Below, piece by piece: positions 1-8,656 of a DNA stretch of 64,000 nt. The notes beneath the pieces are model-generated. The model worked only from the letters and a program-made list of their open reading frames with translations, was not told where the DNA came from and did not search any database. A program made the translations under genes and the position numbers. The stretch spans positions 124,001 to 188,000 of the forward strand of contig NZ_AP026910.1 in NCBI RefSeq assembly GCF_026000575.1. The letters run 5' to 3'. Numbering within the stretch: position 1 is the first letter of the stretch; the number at the start of each line of letters is the position of its first letter. This DNA is from Rhodoluna sp. KAS3 (GTDB taxonomy: Bacteria > Actinomycetota > Actinomycetes > Actinomycetales > Microbacteriaceae).

Positions 1-94
1 TTCCCCAAACGTAGTCATAGAGGACCTCCCCCAAGGTCTTATTTATAAGTATGTAGTACTAACCATAGGTGAGGGGTCAGTCATACATTGTCTT

Positions 95-129
95 TAGTCC
101 GGACAGCAATCGGCTATGTCCGAATAGAC
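95..129. promoter_or_regulatory. GTCCGGAC palindrome upstream of the surface-protein gene
   Basis: TAGTCCGGACA at 95-105 contains the perfect 8-bp palindrome GTCCGGAC (97-104). A degenerate inverted copy, TGTCCGAATAG, follows at about 117-127. The same 11-mer occurs at 4510-4520, upstream of the LuxR-type regulator gene. A regulator site is inferred. The rest of 1-281 is the leader or promoter region of the surface-protein gene, with no other convincing element. Confidence 0.4.
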
Positions 130-281
130 CTCGCGTCAGCACCGTGACGCCAGTAGTCCTGTCTAGTTACCTAGAGTGTGAGGTCTCTTGTGCCCGCCTG
201 CTTGGTTGGCCGGCATTGAGATTTCCAATCCGGGGGTCATAAGGATTTTCGGGGAATAAACCAAGAAAGAAAGAGACATAC

Positions 282-3218
282 ATGTCTAAGAACCTAACCC
301 TAAAGGGTGCGGCGTTCGGTGCGTTGGTTGCTCTCTCGATCTCAGCTGTTGCTCCGGCATCAGCTGCAGGTCTTGCGGACACATCATTCGTATCACTCGC
401 GCCTACAACAGGAACTGCGTACGCCGTAGTTGCTGGCGCAGGTAAGACCTTCTCACTTACAGCGAACGAGGCATCTTCAGTTGCGGGCACAGGACGAAAC
501 GTAAAATTCCTTGTAACCGACGCTGACAAGACTGTTGACGTTTCAACAACCTCAACTGGTCTAGGCACAGACACCTTTGCTGCTGACACCGCCGATACTA
601 TCGCCCGTGACTCTGCTGGTCTCGTTACCATTACCGACACTGCTGACGCTTCAGCAGACTTCGCCGCTGGTGACCGCGTTCATTTGGTAACGGATATCGT
701 TACTACAACTGGTGCAGACGTTGCTGCAGGTTTCTACACGATTGTTTCAGCAACAAACGCGACCAACTCAACATTCACATTCCAGACTGACGTTCTAACT
801 GCGAACACTGCAGAAGCGATGGTTGCGGATGACGACATCGAGTTTGCACACTCGGCTTGGGATTCAAGCAATAGCTTCGTAGTTAACTCGGCCGTTGCTG
901 ATTCAGCAACAGACGAGACACTTGTCTTGACCGTCGGTGGCACCACAACCCGTACCGTTGACGTAACTGCGTGGGTTGATGCAAACTCTGATGGCGACAT
1001 CGACTCAACTGAGTATGTTTCACCTACACGCACTGTTACTTTCAAGAAGGGCACAGAAGTAACTGGAACTGTTACCTGGACTCAGCCGACTCTTGGAGAT
1101 TCATCGCTTGTAGCGAAGGTGGCAACGACCCCAGAGCTAAACGGTTCACAGATGTCTGCAAATGACATTTCAGTCAAGTTCACTCGTCAGGGATCAACCA
1201 CTACCGGCCTTGCAGCTTCGGACACCACAACTCCTTTTGCCGGTTCAACGGCTTGGAACTCAACTGACAAGTTGTGGGTTGCGACCGCTTACACCGGACA
1301 GTCTGCAGCAAACACCCCTTGGGCTGGCCTTGCCGACACTAACGCAAACGATGTTGTGTTCGCTGGAACCTACTCAGCACGTCCTTACATCGGTTCTGAT
1401 GCAATTGCGACGGCTGTATCTGCAACCGTAGGCTCTACCCAGGCTGCTGACGTCAAGTCAACCGTCGCTGCAACTGTGGACAACGCTGCCGCTGCAAACG
1501 AAACCGCAGCTTCTGCGACCGCAGTTGTAGTTCGCACCGGCAAGTCTCTAACTGTTTCTGCCAAGATCTACGATGACTCGTCTCCGGCTAAGCTCGTGGG
1601 TGCTGGTATCCCGGTAACCGCTACTTTGAGTGCGGCGACCGGCACTATCAAGGTAAACGCAACCGCAACTAGCGACCAGGAATTGACCGATGCAAATGGC
1701 GTAGTAACTTTCGTAGTTTCAACAACTTCGGCTCTTGCTACCGACGCTGCAACGCTGACCATTCAGGCTCAAAATGTGTCTACAAACACAGCTCAGGCCG
1801 CGTATGCAATTACCTGGGATAACGCAACCGCAACTCTTTACGATGCAGCAGTTGCTAATGCCTACAGTGATGTGACTCGTTCAACAACCGTTGGCGGTTC
1901 ACAGTCATTCTCATTCAAGATTGCTGACCAGTTCAAGCAGCCACTTGCCGGTTCATACCGACTAAAGGTTGCCAACACTGGTCGCACCGTGTCAACAACT
2001 TACACAACAGTTACTGCTGGTGCAGCCACTGTCGCAGTTGCCGATGGCGCTGTGGGAGCAGGTACAACCATCTCGACGGCAATTGACCTCGAGAAGGACG
2101 TTTCAGGCACCTGGACCGCTCAGGACCTAACAAACGATGGAAACTCTGATGGTGCAGCTGACACTGTTACCTACACCACCAACTTGTTGACTCAGACTGA
2201 CGCAATCACCCTTGATGTTGACGGAGCAACCGTTTACGGTTCAGGCACAGCCGATGACTCAGACGCTCTTGCGGCTGCGGCAACTGTTGCGCTCGACGCT
2301 CGATCTTCAGTTTCAACTGTCCCTACTTACACAAACGCAGTCACCGTCACTGGTCGTGTTGCAAACGCAACCACAGCTGCTGTTCGTGCGGGCGCACTTG
2401 TAACTATTTCAGGTGACTCATCAATCCTGTTCTCAACCGGTGGCGTTTATGCCTTTGGGTCAATCACATTTGTGGCTGACGCTTCGGGTGAGTTCTCGGT
2501 AGATGCTTATTCAACCAAGGCAGCGTCGGATTCAGTTGTTACCGTGACTTCAAATGGTGTTTCAGCTACCCGAAAGGTGACCTTCACTGGTGCTGCAGCT
2601 CGTTCAGGCAAGTCAATCGCAATTGATGCTCCGGCAACGGTTTTGCCAGGTAGAACTCTAACCATCACAGGTGTACTTACTGATGTCTACGGCAACCCTG
2701 TAGACACCGACCAGGATGCAACCGCAGCAGCAGGTGCTACTGCACTTGACGCTACTGACGCTCGTCTTGTTGTGACTTACGATGGCCCAGGTCTACTAGT
2801 CGGATCGCTTCCAGTTGAAACCGACGCAAACGGCAAGTTCGTTGTTCGCGTTCTGCTAGGCACCTACGATTCAGGAACCGCTACCCTAACAGCAACTTAT
2901 GGTGCTGCGAACGGAACTATTAGCGCAACTGACACTGGCGACAACATCGATGTGAAGGCTAGCAAGGTCGTCACCGTCGGCGCTGCTCCTGTAGTTGCAA
3001 CTGCTGCTGCTTCTGGTTCCACTGGCAAGTTCTTTGCATCAGTTACCAACGCAGCTGGCAAGAAGGTTGTTATCAAGGTTTCTGGCAAGTTCGTTACCAG
3101 CTTCACCGGTACCGCTGCTAAGAAGTCTGTTGCGATTGCTGCTCTAAAGGGCAACCGCACCGTAACCATCTACGTTGGTGGAACGCTTGTTCTAACCAAG
3201 TTGGTTACTATCAAGTAA
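282..3218 (+). CDS. Large secreted Ser/Thr/Ala-rich surface (S-layer-like) protein
   Basis: This 978-residue protein has a classical Sec signal peptide: KNLTLK n-region, hydrophobic core and an ASA-A-type cleavage site near residues 28-30. The mature part is rich in Ala, Thr, Ser, Val and Asp, has almost no Cys, and reads as successive beta-sandwich segments. Big/invasin-like stretches lie roughly at residues 410-510 (GKSLTVSAKIYD onward) and 775-900 (LPGRTLTITGVLTDVYGNP). A basic, Gly/Lys-rich C-terminal domain of about 65 residues (915-978) may be the wall-binding part. There is no LPXTG motif, no SLH domain and no C-terminal membrane anchor. The ATG follows a purine-rich AAGAAAGAAAGAG ribosome site, and a strong terminator follows, so it is monocistronic. 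An S-layer or major exported coat protein is inferred from size, composition and the dedicated transcription unit; no catalytic motif was seen. Confidence 0.75.
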   Translation: MSKNLTLKGAAFGALVALSISAVAPASAAGLADTSFVSLAPTTGTAYAVVAGAGKTFSLTANEASSVAGTGRNVKFLVTDADKTVDVSTTSTGLGTDTFAADTADTIARDSAGLVTITDTADASADFAAGDRVHLVTDIVTTTGADVAAGFYTIVSATNATNSTFTFQTDVLTANTAEAMVADDDIEFAHSAWDSSNSFVVNSAVADSATDETLVLTVGGTTTRTVDVTAWVDANSDGDIDSTEYVSPTRTVTFKKGTEVTGTVTWTQPTLGDSSLVAKVATTPELNGSQMSANDISVKFTRQGSTTTGLAASDTTTPFAGSTAWNSTDKLWVATAYTGQSAANTPWAGLADTNANDVVFAGTYSARPYIGSDAIATAVSATVGSTQAADVKSTVAATVDNAAAANETAASATAVVVRTGKSLTVSAKIYDDSSPAKLVGAGIPVTATLSAATGTIKVNATATSDQELTDANGVVTFVVSTTSALATDAATLTIQAQNVSTNTAQAAYAITWDNATATLYDAAVANAYSDVTRSTTVGGSQSFSFKIADQFKQPLAGSYRLKVANTGRTVSTTYTTVTAGAATVAVADGAVGAGTTISTAIDLEKDVSGTWTAQDLTNDGNSDGAADTVTYTTNLLTQTDAITLDVDGATVYGSGTADDSDALAAAATVALDARSSVSTVPTYTNAVTVTGRVANATTAAVRAGALVTISGDSSILFSTGGVYAFGSITFVADASGEFSVDAYSTKAASDSVVTVTSNGVSATRKVTFTGAAARSGKSIAIDAPATVLPGRTLTITGVLTDVYGNPVDTDQDATAAAGATALDATDARLVVTYDGPGLLVGSLPVETDANGKFVVRVLLGTYDSGTATLTATYGAANGTISATDTGDNIDVKASKVVTVGAAPVVATAAASGSTGKFFASVTNAAGKKVVIKVSGKFVTSFTGTAAKKSVAIAALKGNRTVTIYVGGTLVLTKLVTIK

Positions 3219-3238
3219 TTACCTGGCTCCACAGAAGA

Positions 3239-3272
3239 CCCTCGGCTCGCAAGAGCCGAGGGTTTTCTCTTT
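3239..3272 (+). terminator. Rho-independent terminator of the surface-protein gene
   Basis: A perfect 10-bp stem, CCCTCGGCTC/GAGCCGAGGG, with a GCAA tetraloop is followed by TTTTCTCTTT, 20 nt after the stop codon. Confidence 0.9.
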
Positions 3273-3291
3273 GCCTCACTACCCTTGAACC

Positions 3292-3711
3292 ATGGACAAG
3301 TATTCATACACCCAGCACCCACACGCATCACAGCGCGAGCATTTGCCAACCCACAGCCACATCCGTGGACTAAACAACCGAATTGGATTGTGGATCACGC
3401 AACGAGTGGGAAGTATGTGGGCGGCCTATGCCTTTGCGGCCTTGGCTCTAATCAGCCTGCCGGCAGCGGTTGCTACGGGTGATGTGCGAGTGATTGTTGA
3501 CTGGATTGCCCAAACCTTTTTGCAGCTGGTTTTGGTATCGGTGATTATTGTTGGCCAGAACCAAATGAACCGTCAGGCTGAGATTAGAGCCGAGGCCACC
3601 TATAAAGACGCCACAGCGCTGCTTCACGAGGTAGAGCAGTTGCAGCAGCACCTTGCCCACCAAGACGCCCAGATAGAGCGCCTGCTGAAGGCTGTTGGCG
3701 CTAAGAGCTAG
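3292..3711 (+). CDS. DUF1003-like small membrane protein
   Basis: This 139-residue protein has a His-rich N-terminus, two membrane segments (about residues 42-61 and 72-89), then a charged, probably coiled-coil tail (about 92-135, with repeated Glu/Gln/Leu). The arrangement WITQRVGSM, then two helices, then NQMNRQAEIRAEATYK matches the DUF1003 family, whose function is unknown. A TACCCT -10-like box ends 6 nt before the ATG, which suggests leaderless transcription. Its last 4 bases overlap the convergent LuxR-type gene. The surface-protein terminator lies directly upstream, so it has its own promoter. Confidence 0.75.
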   Translation: MDKYSYTQHPHASQREHLPTHSHIRGLNNRIGLWITQRVGSMWAAYAFAALALISLPAAVATGDVRVIVDWIAQTFLQLVLVSVIIVGQNQMNRQAEIRAEATYKDATALLHEVEQLQQHLAHQDAQIERLLKAVGAKS

Positions 3712-4403
3712 TTCGCTTGCTGAATCTTTGAGATAAGCCCCAAAGCGCGGCCCTGAGCAACTGCCTCTTGGCGGTTGTCGGTGTTCAGGCAGCGGTAGAT
3801 CTTTACCGACTCTTGGCGCACGGTTGACTCGCTCAGCAATAGGCGGCGGGCAATCTCTGCGTTGGTTAGGCCCTCGGCCATAAACTCCAAAACCTTTACC
3901 TGGCGGGTGCTCATTTCTTCTACCGAAGGCTTGCCGCTAAATGTCTGAACGCGGCCTTCTTTGCTGGCGCGCTTTTCGTCTAGGTGGTAGCCAGCAACCT
4001 TGCTGATCAGCGGCACAATCTCTGGGCTGATGTATTGCTCGGTGGTGCCTGCCTCCATAACGAGAACAGCAACAGCTTCTGGAATGTCGTTGTTGATGAT
4101 TGGAATCGAGATGGTGGCTGCGGTGGTGTCGGTCTCGGCAGCAAACTCTAGGTTGCGGGTGATCACGGCGTTCATGGCGTGCTCAAGGTAGTTGGTCGGT
4201 AGCTCGGCGCCAAAGTATGCCTCAGGTACAAGCTGGCCGTTTACGTCAAGGCTGAGAATGTGGGCTCCGCGGAACACGTTGTTGGTTCCTGGGGCAAGAA
4301 CGGCACGGCGGCAGGCGTCGGCTAGTGAGTCGCTCTGCAACACGATGTCTAGGGCCACTGCTAGGTGGTCAAGTGGGTTGCTGGTGCTCTGGTTCTCGTT
4401 CAT
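3708..4403 (-). CDS. LuxR-family transcriptional regulator with GAF-like N-terminus
   Basis: This 231-residue regulator has an N-terminal sensor part (about residues 10-140) that resembles a GAF domain, with alternating beta strands around VFRGAHILSLDVNGQ and TISIPIINNDIPEAVAVLVM. The C-terminal LuxR/FixJ-type helix-turn-helix spans about residues 163-220 and carries the signature MSTRQVKVLEFMAEGLTNAE...LLLSESTVRQ. No receiver aspartate pocket is present, so phosphorelay control is unlikely and ligand sensing is inferred. The upstream region contains TAGTCCGGACA (4510-4520), also found upstream of the surface-protein gene. This makes autoregulation and control of that gene plausible. The gene converges with the DUF1003-like gene, overlapping by 4 bp. 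Confidence 0.85.
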   Translation of the reverse strand: MNENQSTSNPLDHLAVALDIVLQSDSLADACRRAVLAPGTNNVFRGAHILSLDVNGQLVPEAYFGAELPTNYLEHAMNAVITRNLEFAAETDTTAATISIPIINNDIPEAVAVLVMEAGTTEQYISPEIVPLISKVAGYHLDEKRASKEGRVQTFSGKPSVEEMSTRQVKVLEFMAEGLTNAEIARRLLLSESTVRQESVKIYRCLNTDNRQEAVAQGRALGLISKIQQAN

Positions 4404-4509
4404 GCGGGGGACAATCTCTCTATCGATGGTTCTTTTCCGTGTCCCCCAACAACAACATTAGCCCAGACACGCCAATTGTTGTTATGCTCTGAGCGCACAA
4501 TAATGGGCG

Positions 4510-4520
4510 TAGTCCGGACA
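4510..4520. promoter_or_regulatory. GTCCGGAC palindrome upstream of the LuxR-type gene
   Basis: TAGTCCGGACA is identical over 11 bases to 95-105. It lies about 107 nt upstream of the LuxR-type start codon and about 130 nt upstream of nucS, so it could serve either promoter. A regulator site is inferred from the repeat and its symmetry. Confidence 0.4.
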
Positions 4521-4649
4521 TATCTTCGGTGTTGGCCGTTACTTATGTTGAGTGTTCTTCCTTGATCCGCTAGGCAAATATTCGGGTAGACCGAAGGTCT
4601 TGGGCTTGTGCGGCGCCAGGTTATCGGTGGGGTCTGCCACAATAGGTGC

Positions 4650-5345
4650 ATGCGCCTAATCATTGCCGAATGCTCTGTTGACTATGCGGGCAGGCTCTCG
4701 GCGCACCTACCTCGAGCCAAGCGTCTGCTGGTCATGAAGGCCGATGGCTCTGTCTTGGTTCACTCTGACTCCGGTTCTTATAAGCCCCTCAACTGGATGA
4801 ACCCGCCGTGCGTGGTGAGTTTTGTTGACCCGAGTGAGGACCAGCTCTCAATCGGCGTTCAAGCCGTGTGGCGAGTGCAGCAGGTAAAAACTGATGACGT
4901 CCTCATGATCAGCATTTTTGAGGTGCTGAGCGAGTTTGAGCACGAGCTGGGCGAGGACCCTGGTCTGATCAAAGACGGTGTTGAAAAGCACCTGCAAGAG
5001 TTGCTGGCCGATCAGCTGCATTTGGTTGAAGAAGGCGCCAGCCTGATTCGCCGCGAATACTTTACGGCCATTGGTCCGGTAGACCTTCTGTTGCGCGATG
5101 CCGCCGGTGGGGTGGTGGCCATCGAACTCAAGCGCCGCGGTGACATCGATGGCGTCGAGCAGCTGACCCGCTATCTAGAGCTTTTGAATCGCGACCCGCT
5201 GTTGGCCCCGGTTCGCGGAATCTTTGCCGCCCAAGAAATCAAGCCGCAGGCCCGCAAACTGGCCGAAGACCGCGGCATTGAATGTTTGGTGCTCGACTAC
5301 GACTCAATGCGCGGCATTGAAGACTCGGTGCCAAGGTTGTTCTAA
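4650..5345 (+). CDS. nucS: NucS/EndoMS mismatch-specific endonuclease
   Basis: This 231-residue enzyme cuts DNA at mismatches and provides the non-canonical, MutS/MutL-independent mismatch repair of actinobacteria and some archaea. The start [20 protein letters not shown] is typical; an earlier in-frame ATG at 4608 adds 14 unrelated residues and was not used. The N-terminal DNA-binding/dimerisation half is followed by a RecB-like nuclease domain with D145 (GPVDLLLRD) and E159-x-K161 (AIELKRR). The last residues, VPRLF, look like the C-terminal sliding-clamp-binding motif described for actinobacterial NucS. A CACAAT box 6 nt before the ATG suggests a leaderless mRNA. No mutS or mutL is visible nearby. 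Confidence 0.93.
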   Translation: MRLIIAECSVDYAGRLSAHLPRAKRLLVMKADGSVLVHSDSGSYKPLNWMNPPCVVSFVDPSEDQLSIGVQAVWRVQQVKTDDVLMISIFEVLSEFEHELGEDPGLIKDGVEKHLQELLADQLHLVEEGASLIRREYFTAIGPVDLLLRDAAGGVVAIELKRRGDIDGVEQLTRYLELLNRDPLLAPVRGIFAAQEIKPQARKLAEDRGIECLVLDYDSMRGIEDSVPRLF

Positions 5346-5359
5346 TTTGGGCCGTTTTT

Positions 5360-5434
5360 CGCGCGTTCGTGCGGAATTTGCTTGTAATTGTCAGTGGGGT
5401 CGGGTAATCTTGCCCTAATACGCGCGTTCGTGCG
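5360..5434. promoter_or_regulatory. Candidate HipB operators: two identical 14-mers
   Basis: CGCGCGTTCGTGCG occurs at 5360-5373 and again at 5421-5434, 61 nt apart, in the 104-nt gap before hipB. Each copy has imperfect dyad symmetry; the second extends to ACGC-N8-GCGT. Paired operators upstream of hipBA are the usual target of the HipB antitoxin, so autorepression is inferred. Confidence 0.55.
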
Positions 5435-5449
5435 TAAATCGGGGTAATT

Positions 5450-5668
5450 ATGAGTAATTCAGAGCAGCAAGTTGACCAGCTTGGCGTGATCGTGCGCCAG
5501 CGGCGCAAATCGTTGGGCATGACTCAGGGTGAGCTAGCCGACCTAGCCGGGGTTTCGCAGCGCTTTGTTTATGACCTTGAACGCGGCAAACCATCGGTAG
5601 CACTCGATAAAGTTCTGCTGGTCTGCAGCACATTGGGCTTGAGGTTGGCCCTTGAGGTAGCAAACTAA
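5450..5668 (+). CDS. hipB: HipB-like antitoxin (XRE helix-turn-helix)
   Basis: This 72-residue protein consists almost entirely of a Cro/CI-type helix-turn-helix (about residues 10-66): IVRQRRKSLGMTQGELADLAGVSQRFVYDLE. It is the expected size for HipB, which neutralises the HipA kinase and represses the operon. Its stop codon overlaps the hipA start (TAATG), so the two are translationally coupled. Two identical 14-mers upstream are candidate operators. It lacks the C-terminal extension seen in E. coli HipB. Confidence 0.85.
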   Translation: MSNSEQQVDQLGVIVRQRRKSLGMTQGELADLAGVSQRFVYDLERGKPSVALDKVLLVCSTLGLRLALEVAN

Positions 5669-6861
5669 TGTCTGGGCAGGTCGCCAACGTATACAAACAG
5701 GGCATCTTGGCGGCGCAGCTTGAACGAGTGGGCGACGACATCAAATTCTCATACCTGCCCGATTATTTAGCCGCTGGTTTGCCTGAAGTGGCAACCAATC
5801 TTCCTCTGACATCAGAACCAGTGCTGACTTCGGGAGGGTCGGCTCCGGCATTTTTTGCGGGGCTCTTGCCCGAGGGCCGCAGGTTGGCCGCGGTGGCATC
5901 GAGGCTCAAAATCTCTCGCGACAACGACCTAGGTTTGCTTCTCGAAATTGGGGCTGATCTAATCGGCGACACTCAGGTTTTGCCCATCGGCGCAGACCCC
6001 CTTGCCGAGCGTCCACCGGTCCTGCTGCCCGGTGACCTAGCCGGTGTTGACTTTGTTGTTCTGCGTGAGCAGGTTTTTGGCTCAAAGGCCTCGGGCCTTC
6101 CGGGTGTGCAAGACAAAATATCGAGCCGCATGCTCAATGTTCCGGCCAAAATGGCCGACACCGATTTCATTCTCAAACTCAACCCTGCCGAGATGCCTTT
6201 GGTGGTTGAGAATGAGGCGTTTTTCTCAGCGCTGGCGGCCAAATGTGGCATAGCCACTGCGCCTTTTGAGTTGTTGACTGACTCCCATGGCGCCCATGCG
6301 CTTCGGTTACAACGGTTTGATAGGCACGGCCGAGGTGCGGGCAAATCAAGGCTTGCCGCCGAGGACGGCTGTCAGGTGCTTGGTCGTTATCCGGTGGCCA
6401 AGTATGAGCTTGAATACATCGATGTTGCCAAGGCGCTAATTGCACGTTGCCCAGCCAGGGGAGTTGCCGGTTACGAATTATTCAAGCAGTTGGTCTTTGC
6501 TTGGCTAACGGGCAATGGAGATGTTCACGCCAAGAATCTATCTGTGCTGCAGACCACAGCTGGCGAGTGGCGGGTTGCCCCTGCCTACGACCTGCTGTGC
6601 ACGGTTTTTTATGACAACGACACATCGATGGCCTTGCCGCTTTTTGGCAAAAAGACCGGGTGGTCGCGCCAATTGATGTTGGCGGCAGCCGCTGAGATGT
6701 ACGTGCCCCAAAAGGCCGCCGAGAAGGTAATTGATCGTCAACTCAAAGTGCTGGCCAATCTGCCCGCACAGATTAGGGCGGGGGTTTTGCCATACGAGTC
6801 AAACCCAATTCGCAAAACGGCCAACCAGCTTGAGCATCGAGCAGAGATGATTAAGTCATGA
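5668..6861 (+). CDS. hipA: HipA-type Ser/Thr kinase toxin
   Basis: This 397-residue protein has the HipA order: a small N-terminal subdomain (about 1-100), a Gly-rich SGLPGVQDK loop (142-150), and the kinase core with NGDVHAKN (283-290, catalytic Asp285) and APAYDLL (304-310, Mg-binding Asp308). HipA kinases phosphorylate translation factors (classically glutamyl-tRNA synthetase), which induces growth arrest or persistence; the target here is not known. The catalytic residues look intact, so it is probably active. It overlaps hipB by one base and the transporter downstream by 4 bases (ATGA), so all three form one transcription unit. Confidence 0.9.
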   Translation: MSGQVANVYKQGILAAQLERVGDDIKFSYLPDYLAAGLPEVATNLPLTSEPVLTSGGSAPAFFAGLLPEGRRLAAVASRLKISRDNDLGLLLEIGADLIGDTQVLPIGADPLAERPPVLLPGDLAGVDFVVLREQVFGSKASGLPGVQDKISSRMLNVPAKMADTDFILKLNPAEMPLVVENEAFFSALAAKCGIATAPFELLTDSHGAHALRLQRFDRHGRGAGKSRLAAEDGCQVLGRYPVAKYELEYIDVAKALIARCPARGVAGYELFKQLVFAWLTGNGDVHAKNLSVLQTTAGEWRVAPAYDLLCTVFYDNDTSMALPLFGKKTGWSRQLMLAAAAEMYVPQKAAEKVIDRQLKVLANLPAQIRAGVLPYESNPIRKTANQLEHRAEMIKS

Positions 6862-8126
6862 GGCGTCACGCAAAGCAGCATCACCCGGTCCGCAGCGAGA
6901 TTGCCTCGAGCGGATACTTCAACCGGCTTGGTCCTGGTTTGGTTACCGGTGCTGCTGATGATGACCCTTCGGGCATCGGCACCTATTCGCAGGCGGGAGC
7001 CTCGGCTGGCTTTGGGTTTTTGTGGAGCACGTTCTGGCTGCTGCCACTAGCTTTTGCGGTTCAAGAGGCCTGTGCTCGTTTGGCGCTGGTTACCGGCCAG
7101 GGGTTGGCGGCCATCATCAAGTCGCGCCTGCCTCGGTGGGTTTTGGTGCTGGCTGTGGTGCTGGTTGCAATTGCCAACACGGTCAACATCGCAGCCGATC
7201 TTTCAATCATGTCGGCGGCCCTTGGGCTTTTGGTGCCAATCAATCAGCTGTTTGGCGTGGTCATGTTTGCCGTGCTGCTGGGGTTATCTGAGCTGTTCAT
7301 TCCCTATCACCGATACGCCAAGGTGCTGCGTTGGCTAACCCTCAGCCTGCTGGCTTATGTGGCGGTGCTGTTTGTTGCCGACATCGATTGGGGTGCGGTG
7401 GCGGTGGCAACCGTGTTGCCTGGGTTTGGTTTCGATAAGGCCTCGATTGCCATGTTGCTGGCCTTGGCCGGCACGACCATCAGCCCGTACCTGTTCTTTT
7501 GGCAGGCGGCCGAAGAGATCGAAGAGCGCAACGAGCCAGGTGTTCGCGTGTCGGGCACACACATGCGGGCTATGCGCGGCGATGTTTTTGCCGGCATGTT
7601 CACCGGCGTCTTCATCATGTTTGCCATCATGGTCACCGCTGGTGCCACACTGCACGCGCAGGGTATTACCCAGATAGAGTCTGCCGCTGACGCAGCTGCC
7701 GCCCTGGCGCCGATTGCCGGGCCTTACGCTGGGCTGCTTTTCCTGCTCGGAATCCTCGGCGTTGGTTTGCTGTCGATTCCGGTTTTGGCTGGGTCGACGG
7801 CCTATGCGGTGGCCGAGACTTTTGGATGGCGTGAGTCGCTTGAATTGCAGCCGCGTCAGGCCAAGGCGTTTTACGGCGTCATTGTGTTGTCAATGTTGGT
7901 GGCGCTCGGACTAAATCTGGTGTCCATTCCGCCGGTAAATTTCTTGATTCTGGCCGCCATTTTCAACGGATTGGCTGCCCCGGTTCTGATGGTTATTGTT
8001 TGGGTCTTGGCTCGCGACAAGCAATTGCTTGGCCGATGGGTGTCTCCGCGCTGGTCGCAGATTTTGCTCGGCTTTGCAGTTTTGGCCATGTTTGCTCTGC
8101 CGGTCATGTGGTTGCTTGCGCCCTAG
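6858..8126 (+). CDS. NRAMP-family metal-ion transporter, non-canonical
   Basis: This 422-residue membrane protein has about 11 hydrophobic segments and the NRAMP (SLC11) fold. The first-helix signature reads DDDPSGIGTYSQAGA where Mn/Fe transporters have DPGN. The sixth-helix motif is TISPYLFFWQAAEE where canonical members have the metal-binding MPH. It therefore belongs to the divergent NRAMP-related branch, in which substrate (possibly Mg2+, or another cation) cannot be read from the classical residues. The start overlaps hipA by ATGA; no ribosome site is needed if translation is coupled. Being co-transcribed with hipBA is unusual and may only reflect tight packing. Confidence 0.8.
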   Translation: MRRHAKQHHPVRSEIASSGYFNRLGPGLVTGAADDDPSGIGTYSQAGASAGFGFLWSTFWLLPLAFAVQEACARLALVTGQGLAAIIKSRLPRWVLVLAVVLVAIANTVNIAADLSIMSAALGLLVPINQLFGVVMFAVLLGLSELFIPYHRYAKVLRWLTLSLLAYVAVLFVADIDWGAVAVATVLPGFGFDKASIAMLLALAGTTISPYLFFWQAAEEIEERNEPGVRVSGTHMRAMRGDVFAGMFTGVFIMFAIMVTAGATLHAQGITQIESAADAAAALAPIAGPYAGLLFLLGILGVGLLSIPVLAGSTAYAVAETFGWRESLELQPRQAKAFYGVIVLSMLVALGLNLVSIPPVNFLILAAIFNGLAAPVLMVIVWVLARDKQLLGRWVSPRWSQILLGFAVLAMFALPVMWLLAP

Positions 8127-8180
8127 GTGCCACCTCGCTAGTCTTTCGGTAATTGCTTCATCAAACCAACGGGGGTTTCA

Positions 8181-8606
8181 ATGAATAACGATGAGTTTGT
8201 CTACGCGGTCATTGCCGACCACGTTCCCAGCGCCGATCAGTTTGGGGCCATCATTGCCCCCGATGAGCACGGCATCACTATGCTTGACCGTTGCATTCAG
8301 GCCATCGCCGACTATCCAAATAATGAAGACGATGAAGAGCTAGAAAACGGCAAGATTGACGTCACCATTGTTTTGTCATCCAACGAGGCAGTTCTTGAGG
8401 CCGCGGCCGAGGCCGGCGCAGTCACCCACGTTTCGGGCAGCTTTTTGTCACCTACCGAGATGATTCGTCACTACTTTCTTGAGGGTGATGTCATCATCGA
8501 TGCCGAGTCGCCGACCTACATCGTCCTGGTCGATCCTCTGACCGCCGAGTATGGCAACCCAATGCTTTTGTCAGGTTTTTTGCGGGCCACTAACCTCGAA
8601 ATTTAG
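8181..8606 (+). CDS. Acidic small protein of unknown function
   Basis: This 141-residue protein is strongly acidic, with a run of Asp/Glu around residues 48-56 (NNEDDEELENGK). It has no signal peptide and no membrane segment. Predicted alternation of strands and helices suggests a compact cytoplasmic domain. I do not recognise the family. An ACGGGGG stretch lies about 8 nt before the ATG. It follows the transporter by 54 nt and could share its transcript or use its own promoter. Confidence 0.6.
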   Translation: MNNDEFVYAVIADHVPSADQFGAIIAPDEHGITMLDRCIQAIADYPNNEDDEELENGKIDVTIVLSSNEAVLEAAAEAGAVTHVSGSFLSPTEMIRHYFLEGDVIIDAESPTYIVLVDPLTAEYGNPMLLSGFLRATNLEI

Positions 8607-8656
8607 TCCTTGAATTTCTGGGAATAATTTCTGACAAGCCCGGCTTGACTTGAACT

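Noticed and set aside
5448-5744. Minus-strand frame over hipB
   Set aside because: Antisense to a clear hipBA pair, no motif.
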